Of a DNA stretch of 64,000 nucleotides, positions 8,695 to 17,680 are shown piece after piece; within the stretch, counting starts at the first letter, position 1, and every line of letters starts with the position of its first letter. Both the position numbers and the translations under genes were made by a program. This stretch comes from Ruminococcus bicirculans (ex Wegman et al. 2014) (lineage in GTDB: Bacteria; Bacillota; Clostridia; Oscillospirales; Ruminococcaceae), in NCBI RefSeq assembly GCF_000723465.1, contig NZ_HF545616.1, positions 496,001 through 560,000 on the forward strand. Direction: 5' to 3'. The notes beneath the pieces were generated by a model. That model was given only the letters and a program-made list of their open reading frames with translations. It searched no databases and was not told where the DNA came from.

Positions 8695-9106
8695 GCTTAG
8701 ATTTCATCATCTGCTGTGCCTGCCGCTTTTTCAGGGAAAAGGCTACAGTGACGGTTTTTCGGTGAATATGCAGTCTGTGAAAGACAGATTGGAGAGCGAG
8801 GACACTGCGGTGCGGTTTGTGTGCAGCGGAGATATGATATGTCAGCACTGCCCAAACAGGACGGAGGACGGTTGTTTGCTTGACGGCTGTGGCGGAACGG
8901 TGGCACAGAAAGACAGCGAGGTTTGCAGACTTTCTGAGATAGAATGTCACTCAGTGGAGAATTATCGCAGTGCGCTGACAAGACTGAGAAGCAAAATGGA
9001 TAAAAAGGCATTTGATATACTATGCTCGGAATGTCGCTGGGCAAAGCTTGGTTTGTGCAGCTTTGAAAAGTGGCGTGAGGGCGTTGATGGATTGCTTTCT
9101 TCGTGA
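8675..9106 (+). CDS. DUF1284 cysteine-rich protein
   Basis: A protein of 143 aa beginning MLTREPELRFHHLLCLPLF. HHLLCL followed by FQGKGYS is the DUF1284 signature. Further on, CSGDMICQHCPN, GCLLDGCGG and CSECRW supply many Cys residues, suggesting an iron-sulfur or zinc site; the function is unknown. I chose the ATG at 8675, which overlaps the last 20 bases of bioY; a TTG six codons earlier is also open. Overlap implies co-transcription and translational coupling with bioY, so it would share biotin control. Confidence 0.85.
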   Translation: MLTREPELRFHHLLCLPLFQGKGYSDGFSVNMQSVKDRLESEDTAVRFVCSGDMICQHCPNRTEDGCLLDGCGGTVAQKDSEVCRLSEIECHSVENYRSALTRLRSKMDKKAFDILCSECRWAKLGLCSFEKWREGVDGLLSS

Positions 9107-9138
9107 CAGGTCACGTCTGTCATTTTTTTACATAAAAG

Positions 9139-9180
9139 TACAGCTCCCGAGTGTCTTCTCGGGAGCTGTACATTTTTTTT
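9139..9180 (+). terminator. Terminator of the bioY operon
   Basis: TACAGCTCCCGAG and CTCGGGAGCTGTA form a perfect 13-bp stem with a 6-base loop, followed by eight T residues. A weaker GACAG/CTGTC hairpin with a T run lies just upstream at 9104-9128. The gene on the other strand ends at 9183, so this may serve both sides. Confidence 0.9.
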
Positions 9181-9182
9181 GC

Positions 9183-9611
9183 TTATTCTTCACTTGCCTG
9201 ATATGCGGATAGGAATTTCTCGTAGATATCGGGATAATGTTTTTTTAGTCTTACAGGCTTAAGGTCGGAGGTGGTGAAGCAGTGGGAGGTGTGGGCAAGG
9301 CAGGCTGTTTTCTGAGTGGTAAGGTCAAAGACTTCATAGTCAAGCTCGTAGGCACAGCCGTTGAACTTTGACAGCTTACAGCGCACTTCAAACTCATCTC
9401 CGAAACGGACGGGATATTTATAGTGTGTTTCCACGGAGAGCACTGGGGAAACTATCCCTCTTGCCTCTATTTCGTGGAAAGGGCAGCCAAGCTGCTCCAT
9501 AAGGTCAACACGGGCTTCCTCAAGCCAACGGACGTAATTTGAATGGTGGATTATATCCATGCGGTCTGTTTCATAATAAAAGGCTTTTCTTTTGTAGGGG
9601 GTAAGTGTCAT
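9183..9611 (-). CDS. Acyl-CoA thioesterase, hotdog (4HBT/YbgC) family
   Basis: At 142 aa this is a single hotdog domain. The N-terminal YETDRMDIIHHSNYVRWLEEARVD matches the 4-hydroxybenzoyl-CoA thioesterase/YbgC active-site region, in which the Asp of the tDrMDiiHHsNY segment is catalytic. It should hydrolyse an acyl-CoA or acyl-ACP thioester in the cytosol; the specificity cannot be read. About 95 bases with a small GC-rich inverted repeat separate it from the DHHW gene upstream, so it may be part of the same minus-strand transcription run. Confidence 0.88.
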   Translation of the reverse strand: MTLTPYKRKAFYYETDRMDIIHHSNYVRWLEEARVDLMEQLGCPFHEIEARGIVSPVLSVETHYKYPVRFGDEFEVRCKLSKFNGCAYELDYEVFDLTTQKTACLAHTSHCFTTSDLKPVRLKKHYPDIYEKFLSAYQASEE

Positions 9612-9706
9612 TTTATGTCCTTCTTTCTGTGGGTTTGACGTTGACGTTATATATGGGTGTGATAAAAATAGCGGGCGACCAATGGCCGCCCCTGCTTGCT
9701 TATGAG

Positions 9707-10840
9707 TTATTCAAGCCAGATGAAGTTGTTATCGGTGTTCACAAAGTCCATATTATAAAGGAAAATGACCTTTGTTATGCCGTTGTCTTTTACATATTCA
9801 CTGACGGTCTTATCCATGATGTGGTAATAACGCATATCTATCATTGTGATGTGCTTATACTTGTCGGCAAAGTATGGCATAACTGTGTTTGCGTAGCTGT
9901 CCTTTATAATAAGGACGTGTTCGTCGCTTTCACCGTTTGTTTCTATTTCCGTGAGGGCGAAGTTTCCACCCATGAATGTGGAGTATTTATCCTTTTTGGT
10001 CTTGAATGAATCGTCAAAAAGGGTGTCTGTTTGTTTGTTTTCTTCAACATAATTTACCTTTACGCTGTTGTCAGGGTTTGTGTAGAAGTGCATTTCGTCA
10101 GCAGCGGAGAAGTCTGTTGGGGCTTTTGAATAAAGAGTGCCATGAAAGTCCTTTACAGTTTCTATATTGTAGGATACCTGTGGGATATCTTCATTCATGG
10201 CTGTCATAAGTGTGTCAAATCCCACTTTTGCGCCCTCGGCTGTCCAGTGGTGGTCGGTCTTATAGAAAACCTGAGTGGACTTTGCAGCATCTTTGAGCTG
10301 GTCATATGGGAAGCAGAGGTTTATCCTGTCGCTGAGGATAGAGCTTATATACTTTTCGCTTTCAAGCTGATCGTCGGTCTGTGTGACCGCAGGGAGCTTG
10401 TCTGACATAACGGAAACTGCATTCGGCACAAGAAGAAAGCTTACGTCGACGGATTTATCAAGGCTGTCAGCAAAATCGTTAAGACAGCTTATATTTTTCT
10501 CGATAAGAGGTCTGTTTTCCTGATAGTCTTGGAGATAATAGCCGTCCTTGCCGAAATATACACCGTTCTGATAGTTTTTCAGAAGCGTGCGGTCGGTGAC
10601 TGTTTTAAGACTCACAAGCTGGTCTTTCATGAATATCTGATCGGACATATAGCTTTCGATATCCGATGTGAATTCGCCTTTTTCAAGCTTTTTCCATGAA
10701 AATTCAGGGGCTTGCTGGAGATAGCGGTTCTCATTTTCGGAGAATTCACGATCCTCGGAAATAAAGCTTGCCACTGCAAAGCCGAATATGAACAGCAGAA
10801 AGCACACTATCATAATATAGTTTTTAAGTTGTTTTTTCAT
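9707..10840 (-). CDS. DHHW family protein (AlgJ/AlgX-like, envelope acylation)
   Basis: The 377-aa protein has one N-terminal membrane helix (about residues 8-26) and an extracytoplasmic SGNH-like domain. The name-giving motif is present as KTDHHWTAEGA near residue 195, and VLIIKDSYANTVMPYFADKY resembles the GDS-type catalytic block. Proteins of this group work with MBOAT acyltransferases to move acetyl or other acyl groups onto exported polysaccharides. The gene starts 15 bases after the MBOAT gene and is the last of a four-gene operon. The acceptor glycan is unknown. Confidence 0.88.
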   Translation of the reverse strand: MKKQLKNYIMIVCFLLFIFGFAVASFISEDREFSENENRYLQQAPEFSWKKLEKGEFTSDIESYMSDQIFMKDQLVSLKTVTDRTLLKNYQNGVYFGKDGYYLQDYQENRPLIEKNISCLNDFADSLDKSVDVSFLLVPNAVSVMSDKLPAVTQTDDQLESEKYISSILSDRINLCFPYDQLKDAAKSTQVFYKTDHHWTAEGAKVGFDTLMTAMNEDIPQVSYNIETVKDFHGTLYSKAPTDFSAADEMHFYTNPDNSVKVNYVEENKQTDTLFDDSFKTKKDKYSTFMGGNFALTEIETNGESDEHVLIIKDSYANTVMPYFADKYKHITMIDMRYYHIMDKTVSEYVKDNGITKVIFLYNMDFVNTDNNFIWLE

Positions 10841-10855
10841 ATCTGCCGTCCTCCT

Positions 10856-12271
10856 TTAAAATCTGAAATACAGGAACGGATTGAATGAATTACCTGCAAG
10901 GTAGGCGGTGGAAACTGCCAAAAGTGTTAATGCCCACAGCGGTTGGAGTATACAGCCGCATATCTCAGGACACTTGGTTTGAAGTTTCAGGCAAAGCTTT
11001 TTTGGAAGCTGTGTTGAAGCTATCACAAGTATCACTATTGTTACTGCATACTGTGCGAGCCAGAACACTGTTTGGTGATTTATGAGAGGAAGTCCCCCTG
11101 CGCCGAACATATTCTTGAAGTTCTGTGTAAGCTTGCCGAAATCTTCATAGGAGAATATTCCCCAACCTATGACTATAAAGAGAAGTGCGTAGATATGCTG
11201 GAAAAATGCAGGTATCTTTTTCAGGGCTTTGCCCAAGAAAAGCTTTTCACATAGGAGTATCACACCGAAGTACACGCCCCAGAGCATGAAGTTCCAGTTT
11301 GCACCGTGCCAAAAGCCTGTGAGAAACCATACTATCATGATGTTAAGGCACTGTCTTGCTTTGCCCTTGCGGTTACCGCCAAGTGGGATATAGACATAAT
11401 CTCTGAACCAGCTTGAAAGTGACATATGCCAGCGTCTCCAGAAATCTGTGATAGAGGTGGAGATGTAAGGGTAGTTGAAGTTCTCGAGAAAGTCGAAGCC
11501 GAACATTTTGCCAAGACCTATCGCCATATCGGAATAGCCTGAGAAGTCAAAGTATATTTGGAATGTATAGGCTATTATGCCTAGCCAGCTTGCGGCAACG
11601 CTCAGTTCGGATTGTGCTGAGTTTGAGATAGTGTCGAAAAGCTCGCCGATAGTATTTGCGAGAATGACTTTTTTGCCAAGACCTATGGAAAATCTCCACA
11701 CGCCCTGTGCAAAATGCTCTATGCTCTCGTTACGCTTTTTGAGCTGTTCCGCAACGTCGATGTATCTTACGATAGGACCTGCGATAAGCTGTGGGAAAAG
11801 GGCAACATAGGTGGCAAGGTCAAGGAAGTTCTTCTGACTTCTTACTTCGCCCTTATAAACGTCGATAACGTAGGAAAGGGTCTGGAAGCTGTAGAATGAG
11901 ATACCGATAGGGAGGGCAAGACCCAAGGTCTTTATCTGCGTGCCGAAAATGCTGTTTGCCGCACCGATGAAAAAGTCGGTATATTTAAAAAACAGAAGAA
12001 GCCCGATGTTCCACACCACCGCTCCTATCATTGCGATGAGCGGAGTGTATTTTTTTGCGTTTTTACGCTGTTTGTCTGCCAATAGTCCTGTTATATACGC
12101 AACGATAGTGGAAGCTATCATGAGGACGATATAAACAGGTTCGCCCCATGCGTAAAACACAAGGCTGAAGATAAACAGCACCAAATTGCGTGTTATGCGT
12201 GGGACGATATAATACGTTATCAGTACAATAGGCAGGAATGCGAACAGAAATGTTGTACTTGAAAAAAGCAT
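10856..12271 (-). CDS. MBOAT family membrane O-acyltransferase
   Basis: At 471 aa with about ten to twelve membrane helices, this is an AlgI/DltB-like MBOAT protein. Markers are LPIGISFYSFQTLSYVIDVYKG, DFSGYSDMAIGLGKMFGF, and ITDFWRRWHMSLSSWFRDYVYIPLGG; the catalytic His lies in FLTGFWHGANWNF. Such enzymes take an acyl group from a cytosolic donor and pass it across the membrane to an extracellular acceptor. The start is 13 bases downstream of the DUF4358 gene on the same strand. With the DHHW protein it forms the catalytic core of the operon. Confidence 0.95.
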   Translation of the reverse strand: MLFSSTTFLFAFLPIVLITYYIVPRITRNLVLFIFSLVFYAWGEPVYIVLMIASTIVAYITGLLADKQRKNAKKYTPLIAMIGAVVWNIGLLLFFKYTDFFIGAANSIFGTQIKTLGLALPIGISFYSFQTLSYVIDVYKGEVRSQKNFLDLATYVALFPQLIAGPIVRYIDVAEQLKKRNESIEHFAQGVWRFSIGLGKKVILANTIGELFDTISNSAQSELSVAASWLGIIAYTFQIYFDFSGYSDMAIGLGKMFGFDFLENFNYPYISTSITDFWRRWHMSLSSWFRDYVYIPLGGNRKGKARQCLNIMIVWFLTGFWHGANWNFMLWGVYFGVILLCEKLFLGKALKKIPAFFQHIYALLFIVIGWGIFSYEDFGKLTQNFKNMFGAGGLPLINHQTVFWLAQYAVTIVILVIASTQLPKKLCLKLQTKCPEICGCILQPLWALTLLAVSTAYLAGNSFNPFLYFRF

Positions 12272-12284
12272 ATATTTATTACTC

Positions 12285-12800
12285 CTAGCCTATTATCTCT
12301 TTTGCTTTATCGTTATCGTTTGAAAGACAGAGGTAAACATAATTGCCGTTGGTTACAAGAACAGGGTCGCCTAGCTTTGTCATTTCCTCCGGAACATAGT
12401 TTTCAAAAACCTTTTTCTGGCTTTCGACTCTTGCTGTAAGTGTATCTGCGATAGCCTTTGCACTGTCTGCGTCCTTGGCTTCAAAGCAGTCTATCTCCTC
12501 GGCTGTTCCTCCTGATGAGCTTACATAGACCTTAGCCTTTGTATAGCTGTCTGCTGATATGCCGATTATCTTTTCTATCTTTGCTTCGTCAAGCTCTGCG
12601 AGCTCGTCCTTGAACTCTATGCCGTTCTTGAGCTTGTCCGCAACGGCTGTTACGTCAACGCTTTCGTTTGTCTGAGCGGCTGCCGCTGAATTTGCGGAGT
12701 TTGCTGTGCTGCTGTCAGAGTCTGAACCGCAGCCTGTAAGTGCTGCTGTGCCAATGCACATAACTGCCATAAGAGTGCAGAGTATCTTCTTTGTTTTCAT
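12285..12800 (-). CDS. DUF4358 lipoprotein
   Basis: The start at 12800 (MKTKKILCTLM) gives a 171-aa lipoprotein with lipobox LTGC at about residues 20-23. The body, with DVTAVADKLKNGIEF and ADSAKAIADTLTARVESQKKVFENY, matches DUF4358. In clostridia DUF4358 genes commonly sit beside MBOAT/DHHW pairs, as here. AAAGGAAAG lies upstream of the ATG. It lies between the SGNH hydrolase and the MBOAT gene. It probably assists surface acylation, but no activity is established. Confidence 0.88.
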   Translation of the reverse strand: MKTKKILCTLMAVMCIGTAALTGCGSDSDSSTANSANSAAAAQTNESVDVTAVADKLKNGIEFKDELAELDEAKIEKIIGISADSYTKAKVYVSSSGGTAEEIDCFEAKDADSAKAIADTLTARVESQKKVFENYVPEEMTKLGDPVLVTNGNYVYLCLSNDNDKAKEIIG

Positions 12801-12817
12801 AATTCTTCTTTCCTTTC

Positions 12818-13681
12818 TTATGTGTTGTCGATTATATAGTTGAGCCACTTGTCGCAGTATTCGCTCATAAGGTGTATTCCGTCTGAGGAGGCTTCCTCCG
12901 GAAGAGTGCCGTCTGCGCCTGCTACAGCGGAGGTACAGTCAAGATAATTTATACCTGTCTGCTGTGCCACTTCTGAGATAGCCTGATTGAATGTGGCTAC
13001 ATTTGTGTTATTTATGGCGTCGCCCTGCAAGCTTCTTGAAGCTGTTACAGGGAGGATAGATTCAGCATAGATAACAGCGTCAGGCTGTATCTCCTGAATT
13101 TTTGTGATAAGCTGTGTATAATAATCCTTGAAGGTGTCGATATAAGGCCAGCCAAGCTCGTTAGTGCCGAGGTTTATATACACTCTGCCATATTGTCTTT
13201 CTCCAAGAGCGTCGATAACAGTTCCTGCATTGCCGTTTGAAAGGGTGATGTTCTGGTCTGTCATAACGGTGTCGATGTGCATTCCCACAGAGCAAAGGAA
13301 CGTTGCTTTTGGTTTATCGCAGTTGTTTTGCAGACCAACTGTTCGTGAGTCGCCTATGAAAACTGCGTCGGAAAGGTCGTCGGCGTCATCATGGGTAACT
13401 GAGCTGTCAGTAAGGCTTTCATCTATGCCACTCTCATCGACCATGCTTTCTGCCTGAGAAGAGCTGTCCGCATTGCTCTCGGAGCTTTCGTTCTCTGCCA
13501 CAGAGCTTGAAGCTGACATCTTCTTTGCTTCCACAGCCCTGCTGTTGCCGCTTCCTGCATGGAAACCCCATATTGCCGCAAATGCTATGCACACAAGACA
13601 ACTCAATGACACTATGCTTTGCTGTGCTGTGGCTCTTTTTTTTCTTATATTTTTCAAATTGCTACCGTGTTGGCTCTCCAT
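12818..13681 (-). CDS. Membrane-anchored SGNH/GDSL hydrolase
   Basis: The start at 13681 (MESQHGSNLKN) is set by GAGGTAG 6 bases upstream and gives 287 aa. One N-terminal membrane helix (about 22-40) is followed by a Ser-rich linker and an SGNH domain. Block I is AVFIGDSRTVGL, block III YINLGTNELGW and block V DGIHLMSEY, so the Ser, Gly, Asn and Asp-His residues are all present. It is probably an esterase or acyl hydrolase acting on the same surface polymer that the MBOAT/DHHW pair modifies. It is the first gene of this minus-strand operon. Confidence 0.88.
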   Translation of the reverse strand: MESQHGSNLKNIRKKRATAQQSIVSLSCLVCIAFAAIWGFHAGSGNSRAVEAKKMSASSSVAENESSESNADSSSQAESMVDESGIDESLTDSSVTHDDADDLSDAVFIGDSRTVGLQNNCDKPKATFLCSVGMHIDTVMTDQNITLSNGNAGTVIDALGERQYGRVYINLGTNELGWPYIDTFKDYYTQLITKIQEIQPDAVIYAESILPVTASRSLQGDAINNTNVATFNQAISEVAQQTGINYLDCTSAVAGADGTLPEEASSDGIHLMSEYCDKWLNYIIDNT

Positions 13682-13819
13682 TATACTACCTCTTATATTA
13701 TCTCTCCTGACCTGCAAAAATGCAGATCCGTTTCAAAGATTATCATAACACATTTTACAGCCTTTTTCAAGTGCTTTTTAGTCGAATTAAGGATTTTCTT
13801 CACTTTTTACAAACAGACG

Positions 13820-13853
13820 CAAAAAAGTCGGGAGAATTTGTTCTGCCCGACTT
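13820..13853 (-). terminator. Terminator after the nucleotidyltransferase gene
   Basis: AAGTCGGG and CCCGACTT arms at 13825-13832 and 13846-13853. Read on the minus strand the hairpin is followed by a run of six T residues. Confidence 0.85.
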
Positions 13854-13894
13854 ATTGTTGACAAATTATTCTGTATTATTTGTTTGAAAAAGTT

Positions 13895-14803
13895 TTATTT
13901 CCAAAGCTTTTCAGGATAAACGCCAGCCTCTATAAGCTTTGCGATATCGGCTTTAACGGTTGGCTTATCTTCTTTATATGTAACGCCGAACCACTTATCG
14001 TGAGTTTCCAGAAGCTTGCAGTCTGCAATACCTGTTTTTATCATTATATCGATACCCGCAGGGAGGAGAAACTCCGCTGTCAGGCTGTCTTTATTTTCTT
14101 TCATAAAGTCTGTGAACATACCATTGAGCTTATCTATAAAGCCGTCAGGGCAAGCCCACATATTCATTGACACATAGCAGTTCTCGTCAAGCTCGGCTGT
14201 TTCTTCCTTGCCGGAATAGACCTTGCCGTCATTTTCACGGCGGATATTGTAGGTTTCAACAACGTCTGTGAGCATAGAGTCTTTAACTTCACAGACACCT
14301 CTGTTCACTGCACCGAAGTCGCTTAGAGTGTTTTTCAGTATGAAGCCTGCCATGCCGAGATGAAGCTTTTTGCGATCTGAGTTTTCATTGCAGAGAAAAT
14401 CGTGGAGCTTCACAAAAGCTTCCTTACCGTAAAAATCATCAGCGTTTATTACTGCGAAAGGCTCATTTATAACGCCCTTGCAACAGCAGACTGCGTGACC
14501 GTGACCCCACGGCTTAACACGTCCCTCAGGTACGGAATAGCCCTCCGGAAGACAGTCAAGCTCCTGATAAACGTAATCTATCTTGACGTATTTTGAGATA
14601 CGGTCGCCTATCATTTTATCAAAGGCATCACGGATATCCTTTCTTATAATGAATACGACCTTGTCAAAGCCTGCCTCAACGGCGTCATAGATAGAATAAT
14701 CCATTATTATCTCGCCGTTTGGTCCGAAAGGTTCAAGCTGTTTTATGCCGCCTTTGAAGCGACTTCCAAGACCTGCGGCAAGTATGCAAAGGGTACAACT
14801 CAT
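13895..14803 (-). CDS. Sugar-phosphate nucleotidyltransferase-like protein
   Basis: At 302 aa it has a GT-A nucleotidyltransferase fold. The N-terminal LAAGLGSRFKGGIKQLEPFGPNG is the NTP-binding G-loop variant of the family, and VINADDFYG supplies the metal-binding Asp. It should activate a sugar phosphate with an NTP in the cytosol. Related clostridial proteins are annotated only as nucleotidyltransferases, and substrate and nucleotide cannot be deduced. It stands alone with its own terminator. ACAAGGAG precedes the ATG. The 250-base gap to the next gene holds only that gene's promoter. Confidence 0.85.
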   Translation of the reverse strand: MSCTLCILAAGLGSRFKGGIKQLEPFGPNGEIIMDYSIYDAVEAGFDKVVFIIRKDIRDAFDKMIGDRISKYVKIDYVYQELDCLPEGYSVPEGRVKPWGHGHAVCCCKGVINEPFAVINADDFYGKEAFVKLHDFLCNENSDRKKLHLGMAGFILKNTLSDFGAVNRGVCEVKDSMLTDVVETYNIRRENDGKVYSGKEETAELDENCYVSMNMWACPDGFIDKLNGMFTDFMKENKDSLTAEFLLPAGIDIMIKTGIADCKLLETHDKWFGVTYKEDKPTVKADIAKLIEAGVYPEKLWK

Positions 14804-14973
14804 AATTTTTTATCTCCTTGTTCTTTGTTCTTTGATTTCTCAGTTTAATTTTATTCTATTTCTTAAAATTATATTAACATTATGCCATACTTTAAAGTAA
14901 ATGTCAAGAGATTTTGACATTTTTATTCAGTTTTTTGCGATGCTTTTCTGCGTATTTTACATCTTTCTTACAC

Positions 14974-15002
14974 TTGACAGGGTGATACTAATGTGATATA
15001 CT
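14974..15002 (+). promoter_or_regulatory. Promoter of the SDR gene, extended -10
   Basis: TTGACA (14974-14979), a 17-base spacer ending in TGA, and TATACT (14997-15002). Confidence 0.75.
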
Positions 15003-15053
15003 GATATGACAAAAATCAAATAATATCCCTGAAAAGGGTGGAGGATGATATAA

Positions 15054-15818
15054 ATGGCTAAGACGGCTTTGGTAACAGGCGCAAGCTCGGGAATTGGCAG
15101 AGAGATAGCGAGAGATCTATCTGCAAGGGGCTTTCGTGTTATAATCAGCGCAAGACGTGAGGAAAGGCTCAGAGAGCTTGCGAAGGAGCTTGGTGACAAT
15201 ACAAGGGTGATAGTTTGCGATGTTTCCGACAGGGAAGAATGTCTGCGGCTTTATGAGGAAACAAAGAACGAGAAGATATCAGTGCTTGTGAACTGCGCAG
15301 GTTTCGGTGCAGTGGGCAGCTTTGACGAGCTTCCTCTGGACACTGAGCTTAAAATGATAGACACCAACGTTACAGCGGTGCATATGCTCACAAAGCTGTT
15401 TTTGAAAGACTTTGTTGCCGCTGACAGGGGTTATATAATGAATATAGCTTCCTCGGCAGGGCTTATGTACGGCGGCCCTATGATGGCAACATACTATGCT
15501 TCAAAGACTTATGTTGTGAGCCTTACCAGCGCAATATATGAGGAGTTGAGGGCGAGAAACAGCAGGGTACACGTTTGTGCGGTATGCCCGGGTCCTGTGG
15601 ATACGGAGTTCAATGACGTTGCAAACTGCAAGTTCGGCGTAAGCTCCATAACACCACAGTTTTGTGCAAAAAAGGCTCTTGTGGGAATGTTCGGCAGAAA
15701 ACTCATCATTATCCCTGAGAAGTCTATAAAGGCACTTTATGCAGGGGCTAAATTTGCTCCTAGAGGTATGGTGCTGAAAGTGACTGGAAAGGTGCAGAAG
15801 AAAAAGCTTGATAAATGA
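15054..15818 (+). CDS. Short-chain dehydrogenase/reductase
   Basis: A classical SDR of 254 aa. The cofactor motif TGASSGIG begins at residue 8, and SARREER after strand 2 suggests NADP(H). NCAG, the catalytic Ser in ASSAG and YYASK complete the active site. It belongs to the DltE/YqjQ-like group of SDRs with a basic C-terminus, and the substrate is unknown. It has its own promoter and a GGTGGAGGATGAT ribosome site. No functional partner is adjacent. Confidence 0.93.
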   Translation: MAKTALVTGASSGIGREIARDLSARGFRVIISARREERLRELAKELGDNTRVIVCDVSDREECLRLYEETKNEKISVLVNCAGFGAVGSFDELPLDTELKMIDTNVTAVHMLTKLFLKDFVAADRGYIMNIASSAGLMYGGPMMATYYASKTYVVSLTSAIYEELRARNSRVHVCAVCPGPVDTEFNDVANCKFGVSSITPQFCAKKALVGMFGRKLIIIPEKSIKALYAGAKFAPRGMVLKVTGKVQKKKLDK

Positions 15819-16013
15819 CGGTTTAGTATTTTTACATAAGATAAAAAAGTTTTGCAAAGTGCGGAAATTGGGCTATACTTCTAAAAATCAATAGTACAAA
15901 TTGTTGTGATTGCATAAGAAAACGTTATCATATTTGTTAAATCAGCCGATTGAAATTTTTCGGAAAATAAAGTACAATATACTTAAAGTTATTTAAGAAA
16001 GGAAGTTTTAGAA

Positions 16014-16949
16014 ATGAAACTTACAAAGATTTTCGCAGGCATGGCTGCAGCAGCTATAGCTACAACAGCTATGGCAGTAACAGCTTTCGCTGCTGATTCA
16101 ACAGCTTACAACTATCTGTTCATCGCTACAGATATCCCATGTGAGTACAACGATAACGATGAGGCTCTTGTAAATGGTCAGGTCGTTACTTGTAAGGATC
16201 TTAAGGTAAAGATCGGTTCACAGGAGTTTAACGTAAGTGCTGCTCCTGGCAAGTCTGATTCAGACAAGCTCTGCTTCCAGATCATCAACAAGTGGAACAG
16301 CAAGTTCACATCAGAGATCACTGACTACACTGTAGCAGGCGCTGGTGAGTACATCACTATTGACTTCACAATTGAAGGTCTTGGTGACACAACAGGCAAT
16401 GCTGGTGTATCTTTCCAAGCTGACGGCACTTGGGATTTCAGAAATCCAGATGACAAAGAAAAGGATAAGGTTGCACAGCCAGCTTACTTCCCTAACAAGT
16501 GCGTAGGTATCGCAGGTGGCGCAGGTGGATTCGACACAAACGTTGACTGCCAGGATACTGCTATCAACGGCGACGGCTCTTACACAATTTCTATCGCTCA
16601 GTCAGGTACTGTAAACGCTGAGGCTCAGAAGTTCGATGACGGCTCAACAAACGAGGGCTGGATATGGGCTGCTAACGCTGTTCCTGTTGCTCCTGCTACT
16701 TCTGGCACAGATTCAAACAGCAAAAAGGATGATTCCAAGACAGATTCTAAGTCTGACAGCAAGACTGATTCAAAGGCTAACAGCACAGCCGCAACAACTT
16801 CTTCAAAGACTGGTACAACAGGCACAACAACTGCTACATCTTCAAATGCAGCTTCTGACAAAACAGCAGCTACAGGCGCAACAGCAGGCATCGCTCTTGC
16901 AGGTATCGCTCTCGCAGGTGCAGCTATCGTAGTTTCTAAGAGAAAGTAA
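16014..16949 (+). CDS. Secreted protein with Ser/Thr-rich tail and C-terminal wall/membrane anchor
   Basis: This 311-aa protein has a signal peptide (about residues 1-26, cleaved near AFA-AD). A beta-rich globular domain (about 27-220) follows, then a low-complexity S/T/K/D linker (about 228-285), a hydrophobic helix and a basic SKRK tail. The last part resembles a sortase signal, with an AATGA segment where LPXTG would be, but no perfect motif. The globular domain could be cohesin- or CBM-like; I do not recognise it. AGGAAG precedes the ATG, and a terminator follows. It is probably highly expressed, given its uniform preferred codons. Confidence 0.75.
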   Translation: MKLTKIFAGMAAAAIATTAMAVTAFAADSTAYNYLFIATDIPCEYNDNDEALVNGQVVTCKDLKVKIGSQEFNVSAAPGKSDSDKLCFQIINKWNSKFTSEITDYTVAGAGEYITIDFTIEGLGDTTGNAGVSFQADGTWDFRNPDDKEKDKVAQPAYFPNKCVGIAGGAGGFDTNVDCQDTAINGDGSYTISIAQSGTVNAEAQKFDDGSTNEGWIWAANAVPVAPATSGTDSNSKKDDSKTDSKSDSKTDSKANSTAATTSSKTGTTGTTTATSSNAASDKTAATGATAGIALAGIALAGAAIVVSKRK

Positions 16950-16994
16950 TCTTAACTGAGGACTTGTTTCTTAGAGTACGTAATTAAAATAACT

Positions 16995-17025
16995 AAAGGG
17001 ACTTCCACTGTGAAGTCCCTTTTTG
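16995..17025 (+). terminator. Terminator after the secreted wall protein
   Basis: AAAGGGACTTC and GAAGTCCCTTT form an 11-bp stem with a 6-base loop and a T run. Confidence 0.9.
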
Positions 17026-17064
17026 TGTGTGGTATAAAAAATAAAAAAATATCGGCGAATAGTC

Positions 17065-17093
17065 TAGACAAATGGTAATTAATATAGTATAAT
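17065..17093 (+). promoter_or_regulatory. Promoter of the rsmD-coaD operon
   Basis: TAGACA (17065-17070), a 17-base spacer and a perfect TATAAT (17088-17093). Confidence 0.75.
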
Positions 17094-17125
17094 GATTGTA
17101 TACTTTTATTTTGGAGTTATTTTTT

Positions 17126-17680
17126 ATGAGAGTTATTACAGGTTCATGCAGGGGAAAAAAGCTTAAAACTTTGGAGTCGTTGGATACAAGACCAACTACA
17201 GATATGGTAAAAGAGGCTGTTTTTTCCATTATTCAGTTTGATGTACCAGCAAGCTCGGTACTTGACCTTTTTGCAGGCAGCGGTCAAATGGGTATAGAGG
17301 CTCTCAGCCGTGGGGCTAGTCACTGCGTTTTCGTGGACAGCAATCCTGAGGCTGTGGCTATCGTCAAGGATAATGTGGATTCATGCGGTTTCAATAAGGA
17401 ATCCCGTGTGCTTTGCATGGATAGTCTGGAATATCTTAAAGTTGCCAAAGCCGGGCTTGATATAGTTTTTATCGACCCGCCTTACAGAATGGGCATAGTT
17501 GAAAAGGCCTTGGAGCTTGTGGAGAGCAAGCTCAATGATGGTGCTATCATTGTGTGCGAGCATGAAAAGGAGCTTGAGCTTGGAGAAAGCTACGGCAGAC
17601 TTAAGCTTCATAAGAGATATAAATACGGTAAGACCGCTTTGACGGTCTATAAGATACCAATGAAAGAAGTGGACTATTGA
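17126..17680 (+). CDS. rsmD: 16S rRNA (guanine(966)-N2)-methyltransferase
   Basis: RsmD methylates G966 of 16S rRNA using S-adenosylmethionine. The start at the ATG of MRVITGSCRGKKL gives 184 aa, the normal length. The SAM motif is LDLFAGSGQMGIEALSRG and the catalytic N-MTase motif is DPPY in VFIDPPYRMG. TTGGAG lies upstream of the ATG. The stop overlaps the coaD start by one base, matching the conserved rsmD-coaD order of Firmicutes. Confidence 0.95.
   Translation: MRVITGSCRGKKLKTLESLDTRPTTDMVKEAVFSIIQFDVPASSVLDLFAGSGQMGIEALSRGASHCVFVDSNPEAVAIVKDNVDSCGFNKESRVLCMDSLEYLKVAKAGLDIVFIDPPYRMGIVEKALELVESKLNDGAIIVCEHEKELELGESYGRLKLHKRYKYGKTALTVYKIPMKEVDY

Noticed and set aside
9605-10009. 134-aa plus-strand ORF opposite the DHHW gene
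   Set aside because: It is antisense to a supported gene, with no ribosome site and no recognisable domain.
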